Assembly (NCBI RefSeq): GCF_002964705.1
Contig: NZ_PQCD01000049.1
Coordinates: 1-64,000 of the forward strand
DNA length: 64,000 nt
Reading direction: 5' to 3'
Origin: Pseudoalteromonas sp. T1lg75
Lineage (GTDB): Bacteria > Pseudomonadota > Gammaproteobacteria > Enterobacterales > Alteromonadaceae
The notes beneath the pieces are model-generated. The model had not been told where the DNA came from. It searched no databases and worked only from the letters and a program-made list of their open reading frames with translations. Every line of letters starts with the position of its first letter. Positions within the stretch are counted from its first letter, which is position 1. The position numbers and the translations under genes are program-made. Shown here in pieces: positions 9,024 through 17,869 of this stretch.

Positions 9024-11501
9024 ATGCTGCGGAAGGCTTTTTTAATGTTACTTGGAGTAATCTTAGTGCTTGTCACCGCGCTTGCGGTGGCCTATGGATT
9101 TCGCAGCGAACTTACCCACATGCTGGCCAAGCATTATTTGCAACACCAGGGCGCCACGCTGACCTGCTCACGCTGGCAATGGGGTTCTCAGTTGTTAGCC
9201 ATAGATGCCGACCGGCTTTGCCTCGAATATCAGGGTCATGCTTTGACCTTGGAAGGCGTTACCCTAACGCCGACGGCCTTGAATATAGCAAGAGCCCATG
9301 TCCAGGCGGGCCCCATCGTCAGCAATGATAACCAAGATAAACAAGCCAGCCCCTGGCAGCCTGCACCTTTGGCCTTATTGTTGCCACTAAAAAGACCCCT
9401 GCTGAGCATAGCCGAAGCCAAGGTCAGCTTTGTCGACTTCAGTCGCCCCATGACCTTCGCTATTGAAGAAACGCAAATCAATCATTTTCAAATCACGGGT
9501 GATATTCAGGGCCAATGGTTGCTCAAAGCCGATGCCATTGAGGTTGATGTAGCCCTTGAGCGCGATTTTACCAAGGTGTTGGGCGAGTATATTAAAACGC
9601 AGCAAAATCATGCGCTGGACTGGCATGCAGATGTGGTCCAGCTGGCCCTTAAAGGCAGCTTTATGGGTAATCGCCTCGATGCGAGTCTGGCCTTGCATCT
9701 CGATGGCGAGCTGCGCACCGAGCCGCATTGTCTGTGGCAACTTGCAAGTCGGGGTCGGGTGCATATTCAATCCGAGGATATGCGCCAATACCTTATTACA
9801 GCACAACAGTTGCAGACTGAGCTGGGAGCCCTGAGTCATTGTCAGGCGCTTGATAAGTACAGCGCTTACCTGGGGGAGTTGGCCGAAACTCGCTGGCAGC
9901 TTAATAGTCGGCAGCCAATAACGGTGCATATGAACGGTGAGTTTAACCTGCCAGAGTTGAGCATGGCGAACCGGGCCGGGCAGCAATCCGTGCTCATTGA
10001 AGCAAACAACAGCCAGGGTAATTGGCAAACCCTGACCTTAAGCAGTGAGTATCTGTTAGCGGCACAATTAGACGGTATCGGCTCGCTGCAAAGCCAGGGC
10101 ACCCTGACCGAGAAGCAGCTGCAAGGGCACTTCCTGGGTCAAGTAGCGTTGCCGCCGCAACCCGAACTTGAATATCAGCCGCTGCAGGCAAAAGGCCAGT
10201 TTGGTTACGACTATCTGGGCTCCGGGTGGTTGCGCGCTGATGTGGAAACCCCGGCCTTAAGTTATCAGGATTATCAGTTAAAGAGCCTGGCGCTGACCCT
10301 GGATGGGTCGCTTGCTGCTGATGGCCAAGTCGAAGCCAAGCTGACCACTGCGGTGGCGGCGCTCAATAGTCCGCGGTTGAAGGCGCGCACCCTGACGCAG
10401 CAATATCATATTAAGGCCAATGCCCTGGCTGCTGGCGAGCGGCAGGCTGAGGCTAAAGTGCAAAGCCAGGTAGGAGACTTAGAGCTGGAGGGGGTACGCT
10501 TAAGTAGCCTTGAGCTCGACAGCAACCTGAGCTTTAGTCGAGTTATCGAGGGCACTCATATCGCTTCTTGGCAAGATGTAGAAGCGCTGCTCAAGCATAA
10601 CTGGAGCGACAACGCCCATGCCCTAAGTGTGGTTATCAATGACACCGAGCTGCCTACCTTTATGCCCCTGGTACAGCAACTTGAGCCCGAACTGGTGCTC
10701 AGCGGCGGCACCGTATCCTTGCATCTTGAGGGGGATGCGCTGCTGGAACGCTTTGATTGGCAAATGGATATCAATAACGCCGATATCTTGTATCAGAGCT
10801 ACCTGGCCCAGTCCTTTACCCTGGCCCCGACAGGCAGTGTGAATTCAGGTGCACTTCAGCTCGATACGACTAAGTTTACCCTAAGTGAAGTGCGCGCCGG
10901 CCCAGTATTAAAAGAGGTGTCTGGTATGCTTGGAATGGATGAAGACCTTTATATCAGCCAGGTACAGGGCAATATTTTTGATGGTACCTTTGCACTGGAT
11001 AAGCTTTATCTAACCACTCTGGGGAAGGAGCGGGTGCCGACGCTGTTAAAGCTCGAGGGGATCCGCGCCGAAAATGTCCTTGCCCTGGAACCGCAGCAGG
11101 GAATCAGCGTCAAAGGGCTATTGGCCGCAGAGCTGCCGCTGCGCTTTAATGAGCAGGGGATCAGCATCGAAAATGGCCGCATATACTCTCAGGCCGCGGG
11201 TAAGTTAACCATAGATAACAACGCCGCCTTCAATGCGGTTAAAGAGCAGCAGCAACAGTTAGGGCCCATGTTGGCCATGTTGGAGAATTTAGATATTAAC
11301 AGTATTAATGCCGATGTTGATTTAACCCACGATGGTTGGTTAACTATGGCGATGCAATTGAAGGGAAAAAATCCCGAGCATCAACAAGAAGTTAATTTTA
11401 ACTATAATCACCAGGAAAATATTTATACCTTATTCAGAGCGCTGCGCTTAAGTGACGAAATCACCAAAAGAGTAGAGCAAGAGTATCAAGCGAAGGAGTA
11501 A
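9024..11501 (+). CDS. ydbH: YdbH-family intermembrane phospholipid-transport protein (AsmA-like)
   Basis: 825 residues. N-terminal transmembrane anchor (about residues 4-24, LMLLGVILVLVTALAVAYGF) followed by a long periplasmic beta-rich region with no enzymatic motif. Size, topology and the downstream ynbE and ydbL identify the YdbH/AsmA-like bridge family. In E. coli YdbH docks on the lipoprotein YnbE to span the periplasm and move phospholipids to the outer membrane. Start chosen at ATG 9024 behind AAAGGAAGGCT. First gene of a three-gene operon. Confidence 0.85.
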   Translation: MLRKAFLMLLGVILVLVTALAVAYGFRSELTHMLAKHYLQHQGATLTCSRWQWGSQLLAIDADRLCLEYQGHALTLEGVTLTPTALNIARAHVQAGPIVSNDNQDKQASPWQPAPLALLLPLKRPLLSIAEAKVSFVDFSRPMTFAIEETQINHFQITGDIQGQWLLKADAIEVDVALERDFTKVLGEYIKTQQNHALDWHADVVQLALKGSFMGNRLDASLALHLDGELRTEPHCLWQLASRGRVHIQSEDMRQYLITAQQLQTELGALSHCQALDKYSAYLGELAETRWQLNSRQPITVHMNGEFNLPELSMANRAGQQSVLIEANNSQGNWQTLTLSSEYLLAAQLDGIGSLQSQGTLTEKQLQGHFLGQVALPPQPELEYQPLQAKGQFGYDYLGSGWLRADVETPALSYQDYQLKSLALTLDGSLAADGQVEAKLTTAVAALNSPRLKARTLTQQYHIKANALAAGERQAEAKVQSQVGDLELEGVRLSSLELDSNLSFSRVIEGTHIASWQDVEALLKHNWSDNAHALSVVINDTELPTFMPLVQQLEPELVLSGGTVSLHLEGDALLERFDWQMDINNADILYQSYLAQSFTLAPTGSVNSGALQLDTTKFTLSEVRAGPVLKEVSGMLGMDEDLYISQVQGNIFDGTFALDKLYLTTLGKERVPTLLKLEGIRAENVLALEPQQGISVKGLLAAELPLRFNEQGISIENGRIYSQAAGKLTIDNNAAFNAVKEQQQQLGPMLAMLENLDINSINADVDLTHDGWLTMAMQLKGKNPEHQQEVNFNYNHQENIYTLFRALRLSDEITKRVEQEYQAKE

Positions 11502-11505
11502 AGCA

Positions 11506-11691
11506 ATGAGTACGCGAATGCTGGTGGCCTTAGTCGGCGCGTTAACCCTAATGGGTTGTACCCATAAGGTCGAGGTAGAGAGTAAAGAGCCGATCACCAT
11601 CAACCTTAACGTGAAAGTGGATCATGAAATTCGCGTTAAAGTAGATAAAGAACTCGATGAACTTTTCGGCGACGACAGCGAGCTATTTTAG
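11506..11691 (+). CDS. ynbE: YnbE-family lipoprotein
   Basis: 61 residues starting four bases after the ydbH stop, behind GGAGTAAAGCA. Lipobox LMGC (Cys18) targets it to the outer membrane. The mature part is short and rich in strand-forming residues (EPITINLNVKVDHEIRVKV), as in YnbE. In E. coli YnbE assembles in the outer membrane and extends YdbH by beta-strand stacking. Confidence 0.88.
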   Translation: MSTRMLVALVGALTLMGCTHKVEVESKEPITINLNVKVDHEIRVKVDKELDELFGDDSELF

Positions 11692-11700
11692 GAGGCGAAT

Positions 11701-12021
11701 ATGAAACTAGTTAAATGGACTATGTTACTAAGTGCGACCATGTTGGCCTTTAGTGCCTGGGCGCTGACCTTAGATCAGGCCAAGGCCCAGGGCATTGTCG
11801 GTGAAACCAGCACTGGTTACCTAGCGTTGGTGCAAGACTCTGCCGAGGCGCAGCAACTGATCACCGAGATCAATGCCAAGCGCAAGGCTAAATATCTGTC
11901 CTTGGCCAAGAAAAACGGCATCAGCCTCAGTCAGGTTGAAGCCCTGGCCGGCGCCAAGGCCATTGAAAAGACCGTTCCCGGACACATGGTCAAGGTCGAT
12001 GGTAAATGGCGTAAGAAATAA
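11701..12021 (+). CDS. ydbL: YdbL-family periplasmic chaperone (DUF1318)
   Basis: 106 residues, start behind GGAGGCGAAT. Sec signal peptide ending near AWA (residue ~20), then the helical DUF1318 domain (LDQAKAQGIVGETSTGYLA, residues ~24-105). Known role: a periplasmic partner that limits YnbE over-assembly and keeps the YdbH-YnbE bridge functional. Last gene of the operon, followed by a hairpin at 12028-12066. Confidence 0.88.
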   Translation: MKLVKWTMLLSATMLAFSAWALTLDQAKAQGIVGETSTGYLALVQDSAEAQQLITEINAKRKAKYLSLAKKNGISLSQVEALAGAKAIEKTVPGHMVKVDGKWRKK

Positions 12022-12027
12022 TCATAA

Positions 12028-12066
12028 AAATGAACAAGCAGGGTATTCACTGTGCTTGTTCATTTG
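12028..12066. terminator. Bidirectional terminator between ydbL and the S41-like gene
   Basis: AATGAACAAGCA and TGCTTGTTCATT form a 12-bp stem with a 13-nt loop. It ends the ydbL operon and overlaps the 3' end of the convergent gene, serving both if active. Confidence 0.65.
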
Positions 12067-13372
12067 TATTTGGTTTAACAACCTGATTTAGCCCTCGCCC
12101 ACTTGGGCGCACTAAGTAAAACCGGGGACTTACTGCACGTAGGTTTGAGTTGGGTAAAGTGAAAAACTGAATTCCACCCGTTTGCCAGCTGTACCCGCCC
12201 GTGGGTGATCCTACAAGGCGACCAAACTCATGGTCTTGAACCGTATTGGCAAACAAAATAGCGGAAGAGTAGGTTTGTACTCCAATAATAACGCTTACTT
12301 TACCACTAAAATGCAAAGGGTTAGAGACATCACTGCGCTCGTATTTTTCATATTGTCTGCTGACGACGTCACCGATTTTTTCTCCCTCATCCTGATGTGC
12401 TGCAATCACTTTTTTTTGGTAGAAGCTGGTGTGCCTGTAGGGCTTATCGGCGATATAGGTTAGTAGGCCCTTCTTCCACATATCATCATCACCACCGCGA
12501 TTAAGACTCACGTCAATGATCAGATGCTGTATGTTGTGCTCTTGTATGGTTTTGAATGCGTCGCGAGTAAAGTCGTAGAATGCCTGTTTGTCATGCCACC
12601 AGAACTCATTGATGGTCATTTTGGCTTCACCTGCACTTAGAATCTCAAACTTAAATGTATCATCAAAGGTTGGCTTGCTCATGCTCATAGGCTTGCTTTT
12701 TGAAGCGTCAACAATCAAAGTGCGAGGGAGGGACTTATCACTAAACTCAATAATAAACTCCTCCTTTTTGCCAATAAACAACCAGTAGTACAAAGCAAAC
12801 TTGGTGCTTAGCAGCGCTTCCCTATGGCGAACAGTGTCACCATACATTCGTGACATCAATCTAGTGTAAATCGACTCTATGGGTTGGTTGTTGATGGCGA
12901 CAATGCGCGCGTTCTCATATGGACTTTTTTCTCCACCGAGTTTACTGGCGATAGAAATTTCACCTTCCCTTATCTTGACCTCAAATGGAAATAAACCCTG
13001 ATTGTCATTAGCGAGTTGCTCCACTAGGCGACGCTGGCTAGGGATCATTATATTCATATGACCATCATTGAATTGACCGTTCAAAACACTAATGTGTGTG
13101 AGAAATTCATTAACGCTTAGGGGAGAATCAAGCTCACTTTTGAGTTCATTTAACTTACTTTCAAAAGTCTTGATATCCTCAATGCGCAAAGACAAATCAG
13201 GATGAGTATCTTTGACCCAGCGCCACCATGTATCAATGTCATCGTGCATCTGCTCCGGCGTGATGGTTTTATTCAGTGAATGGATAGCGGTTAAATCAGA
13301 GCTGGCCCAGGTCTGATGAAAAAGTACCGTGATTAATAACGCTGTGAGTTTAATGAATCTTGCTACAAACAT
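12047..13372 (-). CDS. S41-family-like (tail-specific) serine peptidase, secreted
   Basis: 441 residues with an N-terminal signal peptide (LTALLITVLFHQTWA). Residues ~40-120 form a helical TSP-like N domain (DDIDTWWRWVKDTHPDL). The C-terminal half carries the S41 core: a strand-Asp segment (HLIIDVSLNRGGDDDMW, ~275-292), then GVQTYSSAILFANTVQD, where the Ser of YSSA sits at the usual nucleophile position, and GSPTGGYSWQTGG. No clear PDZ domain. Probably periplasmic; substrate unknown. Base composition is somewhat richer in A/T than its neighbours. It sits alone between two hairpins/intergenic regions, suggesting an accessory gene. Confidence 0.7.
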   Translation of the reverse strand: MFVARFIKLTALLITVLFHQTWASSDLTAIHSLNKTITPEQMHDDIDTWWRWVKDTHPDLSLRIEDIKTFESKLNELKSELDSPLSVNEFLTHISVLNGQFNDGHMNIMIPSQRRLVEQLANDNQGLFPFEVKIREGEISIASKLGGEKSPYENARIVAINNQPIESIYTRLMSRMYGDTVRHREALLSTKFALYYWLFIGKKEEFIIEFSDKSLPRTLIVDASKSKPMSMSKPTFDDTFKFEILSAGEAKMTINEFWWHDKQAFYDFTRDAFKTIQEHNIQHLIIDVSLNRGGDDDMWKKGLLTYIADKPYRHTSFYQKKVIAAHQDEGEKIGDVVSRQYEKYERSDVSNPLHFSGKVSVIIGVQTYSSAILFANTVQDHEFGRLVGSPTGGYSWQTGGIQFFTLPNSNLRAVSPRFYLVRPSGRGLNQVVKPNTNEQAQ

Positions 13373-13513
13373 TGTAAAAGTCCCTATTAATTTAAGGGGT
13401 TAGACGCTGTAAGTTGCTAAAGGGTTTAAAGAGGCAATTTTTATAATAAAAGCGCCACCATATGTAGTGACGCAAAAGTTAAGCAAAAGAATGATGGGTA
13501 AATCGATAGACGT

Positions 13514-14470
13514 TTAAGCGATAAGGCGCTCGGCCAAACTCAGTTCCATGGTCGCTTTAAGCAAACGGTAAAGATTAATCGACGCATCGATCTCTTCTTT
13601 ACGATTGGTGAGAGATTCTATGTTTAAGCCCAGCGGTACCCCGAGGTGGGCACAGCTGCGTAGAATTAAATCTAGGTTCTCCCGGCAAATACGCACCGAC
13701 TCACTTAAGGTGTTGTCGGCATCGAGCATACGCCACTTGGTCGCTTCGGGCACGGAAATGCCTAACCACTGCATAAAGTCCAAGGTAGTTTCACCTCCAC
13801 AGGGGGTAAAGGTGAGGATAATACGTTGTGGAGTCAGCCCTTGCTGACGGCAGCTGCGGGCATAGCTGGTGATCAAGTCTATGGTTGCCTGGGCGTTGTA
13901 GACCGCTTGCGAGATAAAGAACTTACAACCTTGCTCCGTTTTCGTCAGCAAACGCTCGTGTTCATTGCCCTTACTGGCATGGCGCTCGGCTATGGTGACA
14001 CCCCCCAAAAAGAAATCATGGTCGTGCTCGCCAAGGTGGTTATAGGCATCGTTTAGGCTCAGCTTTATATCACCGGATGACGATGGACTGCCGACCAATA
14101 CCAGATTATTGAGATTATATTCCTGGTAGGTGGTATCTAACCACTGGTTAAACTCGCCGGCGCTGCGCTGGGCCACGCTCTTATAGGTGATCACATCGAG
14201 CTGTGACAAACGACGCAATAAGCCACTGTAGTGACGCGGGTCAATGGTCTCTTTAAACGGAAAAGGGCGGGGCACATTGGTGCGGCTGCTTTCATCTTGA
14301 ATATCGTAAACCACCACGCCGTCGTACTCGATTTCGTGTAAGCGACCAAGCAGCTTTTCGGCAATGGCTTGCAGCTTGGTGTCGTCGGTGCCTGTCTTTG
14401 GTGGCGTGGTGCCGATAAGGTAAACCCCTTGGCGGGGGTCTTCAATTTTCTCTTGCAGTGTTAGCGCCAT
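13514..14470 (-). CDS. Divergent methylenetetrahydrofolate reductase-family protein
   Basis: 318 residues from ATG 14470, which has GGGAATGAGG just upstream; a longer start at 14485 lacks an RBS. The MetF-like TIM-barrel pattern is recognisable: YDGVVVYDIQDESSRT early, LVLVGSPSSSG in the middle (cf. IVALRGD), LTKTEQGCKFFISQAVYNA (cf. VDAGANRAITQFFFD) and LGVPLGLNIESLTN near the end. It lacks the usual FEFFPPR opening (LIGTTPPK instead). Probably an FAD protein reducing a folate or similar C1 substrate, but it may not be the biosynthetic MetF. It stands alone with no met gene next to it. Confidence 0.6.
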   Translation of the reverse strand: MALTLQEKIEDPRQGVYLIGTTPPKTGTDDTKLQAIAEKLLGRLHEIEYDGVVVYDIQDESSRTNVPRPFPFKETIDPRHYSGLLRRLSQLDVITYKSVAQRSAGEFNQWLDTTYQEYNLNNLVLVGSPSSSGDIKLSLNDAYNHLGEHDHDFFLGGVTIAERHASKGNEHERLLTKTEQGCKFFISQAVYNAQATIDLITSYARSCRQQGLTPQRIILTFTPCGGETTLDFMQWLGISVPEATKWRMLDADNTLSESVRICRENLDLILRSCAHLGVPLGLNIESLTNRKEEIDASINLYRLLKATMELSLAERLIA

Positions 14471-14583
14471 GATCCTCATTCCCATATGCGGTTGATTGAA
14501 TAACTATAACAGCCATTTAGACGTCTATACAGCCCTTTCTAGTGAAACTTACTCAAGGGTGTTGAATTTGATTCATGTTGCCT

Positions 14584-14654
14584 TGTAGGTCGGCCTTCCA
14601 GGCCAACAAATATGCACCATTCTCACCTTGTCGGCGCACAGCACTGACCTACAA
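14584..14654. repeat. Pair of inverted REP-like hairpins
   Basis: TGTAGGTCGGCCTTCCAGGC at 14584 and, inverted, GCACTGACCTACAAA ending at 14655. Each follows the pattern TGTAGGTC, variable palindrome, GRC-ACAA seen also at 28208, 28549, 28601 and (inverted) 30258. Opposed pairs are typical of bacterial interspersed palindromic units. Confidence 0.6.
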
Positions 14655-14740
14655 ATGACTTTCTCAACTGCGGTCTCCAAATTAAGATCTTGTCGCGTTG
14701 GCGACGGCAACCAAAGAGGGAGTTCATAACCATCGTGCAT

Positions 14741-14830
14741 ATAATTCGTCCATGAAGCTGGGTTCCTGTCGGCATCCCTGCCTCCACCTCCGAGCGCTGC
14801 GAAGCGGGGCTTCGGTCACTCGTCGCCCCT
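14741..14830 (+). repeat. Dispersed ~90-bp structured repeat (copy A)
   Basis: Runs from ATAATTCGTCCATGAAGCTG to CGGTCACTCGTCGCCCCT. A near-identical copy lies inverted at 30098-30187, with about seven mismatches by eye, and a diverged member at 719-790. It contains the hairpin GAAGCGGGGCTTC. Preceded by the GATCTTGTCGCGTTGGCGAC box shared with the 28299 and 28646 repeats. Confidence 0.7.
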
Positions 14831-14944
14831 TTGACACATTTGTTTACAGCAAAATCGGGTGTCGATTACGCGCAGTGAGTGAATTTATTGCATAATGGAT
14901 TGGATCAAAAATCAGATAACAATCAGATAACACAAGGTAGGAAG

Positions 14945-17818
14945 ATGAAACTATCGGTCATTGCTTCGGGTATCGCGCTGGCGCTGACGCTAGGCGGATG
15001 TCAAAGCACACAGACAACGCAAACAAGTGCAGCAGTTGAAACGGCACAGCAAAACAATAAAGTATTTGCCCAGGACTATGTATTAGAAGAGCTAGACAAT
15101 GGTCTGCGGGTCATGGTGGTTAAAACCGATTACCCAGATGTGGTCTCGCTACAGATCCCGGTTTCGGTAGGCTCGCGCAACGAAGTAGAGGAAGGTAAAA
15201 CCGGCTTTGCCCACTTTTTCGAGCACATGATGTTCAAAGGCTCGGAAAAATTCCCGGAAGATGTGTATGCCGATATCATGAAAAACTCAGGCGTAGATAA
15301 CCGTGCCTACACCACCAATGACTACACCAACTATCACCTTAATTTTTCCAAGCAGCATTTAGACAAGGTGCTGGAGGTGAAAGCCGATGTATTTCAAAAC
15401 CTCAGCTACACCGAAGAGCAGTTCCGCACCGAGGCGCTGACGGTGAAGGGCGAATACCTAAAAAACAATGCCAGCCCTATTCGTAAGCTACTGGCCGCGG
15501 TGCGCAAAGAAGCGTTCGACAAGCACACCTATGAGCACACCACCATGGGCTTCTTCGAAGATATCGAGGCCATGCCGGACCAAAGCGAGTACGGGCAAAC
15601 CTTCTTTAAGCGCTTCTATAAGCCCGAGTACGTTTCCTTGGTGATCGTCGGCGACGTTGACCCCAAAGAAACCATTGAAATGGTGAAAAAGCACTGGGGT
15701 AACTGGCAGCGTGGTGACTATCAGGCGGATATTCCGGTAGAGCCGAAACAAGCGGCGCCGCGTTATGTGCATGAGCAGTACGAAGGCTTACCTGGGCACT
15801 GGCTTTTGGTTTCGTATAAGGGCACCGAGTGGAACCCAAATACCAAGGACCGCGCCGCGTTGGACCTGCTGTCACAACTTTACTTCTCAGAAAATTCGGA
15901 GCTATACCAGCAGTTGGTGGTTGAAAAGCAAATAGCTTCGCAAATGTTTACCTACAACCCGGAAACCAAAGATCCCGGTCTATTGCATGTATTCGTTAAG
16001 GTGGATGACGAAGAGAACCTGGCAATGGTACGTGATGCCATTAATCAAACCTATGCCCAGGCGCGCACCGAGCTGGTGGACGAAGGCAAGCTGGCAGCCT
16101 TGAAATCAAATGCTAAGTACAGCTTTATCAATAGCCTGGACTCCTCACAGGCGATCGCATCGACGCTGGCCAGTTATATGCACTTTGAGCGTGACCCGGA
16201 AGTGATCAACGCCCTGTATCAAAGTGCCGACAGCGTCAGTGCCGAAGACATTCGCGCCATCGCCAATCAGTATTTTACCGACAACAACCGCACTACGGTG
16301 ACCATGTCGGCCAAGGATAAGGTTGCCGGTTTTGATACCGAAGTGCAGCTTGATGCCTTGGTCGCCGACATCAACAACAAACCAACGGAGCAGCTGTTTA
16401 CCGTGCTGGATAAAACCAACAGCTCGCCACTGGTTGACGTAAACTGGTTGTTCTACACAGGTGCTGCGGCCGATCCTGAAGGTAAAAAGGGCGTGGCAGC
16501 CTTAACTGCGGCCATGCTGGCCAAGGGCGGCAGTCAGTCGATGAGCTACAAGGAAATCCAAAAAGCCCTGTATCCCATCGCCGGCAGCTTTGCCTATCAA
16601 ATCGATAAGGAAATGATCTCGCTACGTGGTCGCATTCATAAGGACAACGCCGAGCAATGGTATGAGCTTGTCAGCGACCAACTACTTGATCCAGGCTTCC
16701 GCGAAGACGATTTCGCCCGTTTGAAGAAAGAACTGATCGACGGCATCAAGTCGGGTCTAAAAGCCTCTAACGATGAAGAGCTGGGTAAAGAGGTACTCTA
16801 CGCCGAGCTGTATCACGGTCACCCTTATGGGGCCTACAACTACGGTGACTTGTCTGACTTAGAAGCCTTGACCCTGGATGATGTCAAAGCCTTCTATGGT
16901 GCAAACTTTACCCAGCGTAATTTGCACCTGGGTCTGATCGGTGCTGTGCCTGAAAAGGTGAAGGCGCAAATGATGACCGACCTGCAATCATTGCCAGCGG
17001 GCGAGCAAGCGCGTTTGGATATTCCGGATGCGCCAGCACTTGAGGGCCATCACGCTACCATCATCGAAAAGAACGCCAAATCCACGGCGGTGTCATTCGG
17101 CTTCCCAATCGAAACCACGCGTTCGAGCAAAGACTGGACGGCGCTGTGGTTGGTACGTTCCTTCCTTGGTGAGCACCGTAACTCCAATGCCAAATTATTT
17201 GAGCGTATTCGCCAAGTACGCGGCATGAACTACGGTGATTATGCCTATATCGAATACTTCCCACGAGGCATGTTCCAAACCAAGCCGGATGCCAACCTGG
17301 GTCGTTCCGAGCAAATCTTCCAGGTCTGGTTGCGTCCGCTGCGCTCGAACAACGATGCCCACTTTGCAACGCGCACGGCACTGTTCGAGCTGGATAAGCT
17401 AATCAATCAGGGCATGAGTGAGGAAGACTTCATCGCTACCCGTAACTTCCTGGTTAACTTTGTGCCGCAGCTGGTGGCGAGTCAAAACCGTCAGTTAGGT
17501 TATGCCTTAGATAGCCAATTCTACGGCATCGATAACTTCGCCGACTACGTACGTTCACAGCTGGAAACCCTCACCGTGGCTGATGTAAACCGCGTTATTC
17601 GCGAGAACCTGCAAACCGATAACATTCATTATGTGTTTGTCAGTGGCGATGGTGAAGACATGAAGGCACGTTTAGCGAACGAGCAGGTTTCACCGCTGAA
17701 GTACAACACCGAAAAACCAGCCGAGCTGGTGGCCGAAGATAAGCAAATCGAAAGCTACAAGCTGGCCATTCCAAGCAGCAACATCAAGGTGGTGCCTTTG
17801 GAAGACGTGTTTAAGTAA
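14945..17818 (+). CDS. M16-family zinc metalloprotease lipoprotein (pitrilysin/insulinase-like)
   Basis: 957 residues from ATG 14945, chosen for the AAGGTAGGAAG Shine-Dalgarno; an upstream in-frame start would bury the signal. Lipobox LTLGGC gives a lipoprotein. Two M16 repeats: the first carries the inverted zinc motif HFFEH (His90, Glu93, His94), with the downstream Glu in the FRTEALTVKGE region. The second half (from about residue 480) is the inactive M16 partner domain (GAAADPEGKKGVAALTAAML). Envelope peptide degradation is the family role; the substrate is unknown. Monocistronic, with a terminator shared with srmB. Confidence 0.9.
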   Translation: MKLSVIASGIALALTLGGCQSTQTTQTSAAVETAQQNNKVFAQDYVLEELDNGLRVMVVKTDYPDVVSLQIPVSVGSRNEVEEGKTGFAHFFEHMMFKGSEKFPEDVYADIMKNSGVDNRAYTTNDYTNYHLNFSKQHLDKVLEVKADVFQNLSYTEEQFRTEALTVKGEYLKNNASPIRKLLAAVRKEAFDKHTYEHTTMGFFEDIEAMPDQSEYGQTFFKRFYKPEYVSLVIVGDVDPKETIEMVKKHWGNWQRGDYQADIPVEPKQAAPRYVHEQYEGLPGHWLLVSYKGTEWNPNTKDRAALDLLSQLYFSENSELYQQLVVEKQIASQMFTYNPETKDPGLLHVFVKVDDEENLAMVRDAINQTYAQARTELVDEGKLAALKSNAKYSFINSLDSSQAIASTLASYMHFERDPEVINALYQSADSVSAEDIRAIANQYFTDNNRTTVTMSAKDKVAGFDTEVQLDALVADINNKPTEQLFTVLDKTNSSPLVDVNWLFYTGAAADPEGKKGVAALTAAMLAKGGSQSMSYKEIQKALYPIAGSFAYQIDKEMISLRGRIHKDNAEQWYELVSDQLLDPGFREDDFARLKKELIDGIKSGLKASNDEELGKEVLYAELYHGHPYGAYNYGDLSDLEALTLDDVKAFYGANFTQRNLHLGLIGAVPEKVKAQMMTDLQSLPAGEQARLDIPDAPALEGHHATIIEKNAKSTAVSFGFPIETTRSSKDWTALWLVRSFLGEHRNSNAKLFERIRQVRGMNYGDYAYIEYFPRGMFQTKPDANLGRSEQIFQVWLRPLRSNNDAHFATRTALFELDKLINQGMSEEDFIATRNFLVNFVPQLVASQNRQLGYALDSQFYGIDNFADYVRSQLETLTVADVNRVIRENLQTDNIHYVFVSGDGEDMKARLANEQVSPLKYNTEKPAELVAEDKQIESYKLAIPSSNIKVVPLEDVFK

Positions 17819-17834
17819 GTTGAACCGAGACAAT

Positions 17835-17866
17835 AAAAAGCCGCTCAATCGAGCGGCTTTTTTAAT
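17835..17866. terminator. Bidirectional terminator, M16 protease / srmB
   Basis: AAAAAGCCGCTCAATCGAGC followed by GGCTTTTTTAA, between two convergent stops. A-rich and T-rich flanks allow use on both strands. Confidence 0.9.
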
Positions 17867-17869
17867 GGG

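Larger units (their letters stand above)
14471..14944. other. Repeat-bearing intergenic region
   Basis: No protein gene seen. It contains two REP-like hairpins in opposite orientation (14584-14610 and 14627-14654), then the GATCTTGTCGCGTTGGCGAC box at 14686-14705, and a 90-bp copy of the dispersed structured repeat (14741-14830). The M16 protease RBS lies at its end. Confidence 0.6.

Noticed and set aside
9387-10028. 213-codon open frame antisense to ydbH
   Set aside because: No RBS, no domain pattern; the plus-strand ydbH frame is clearly coding.
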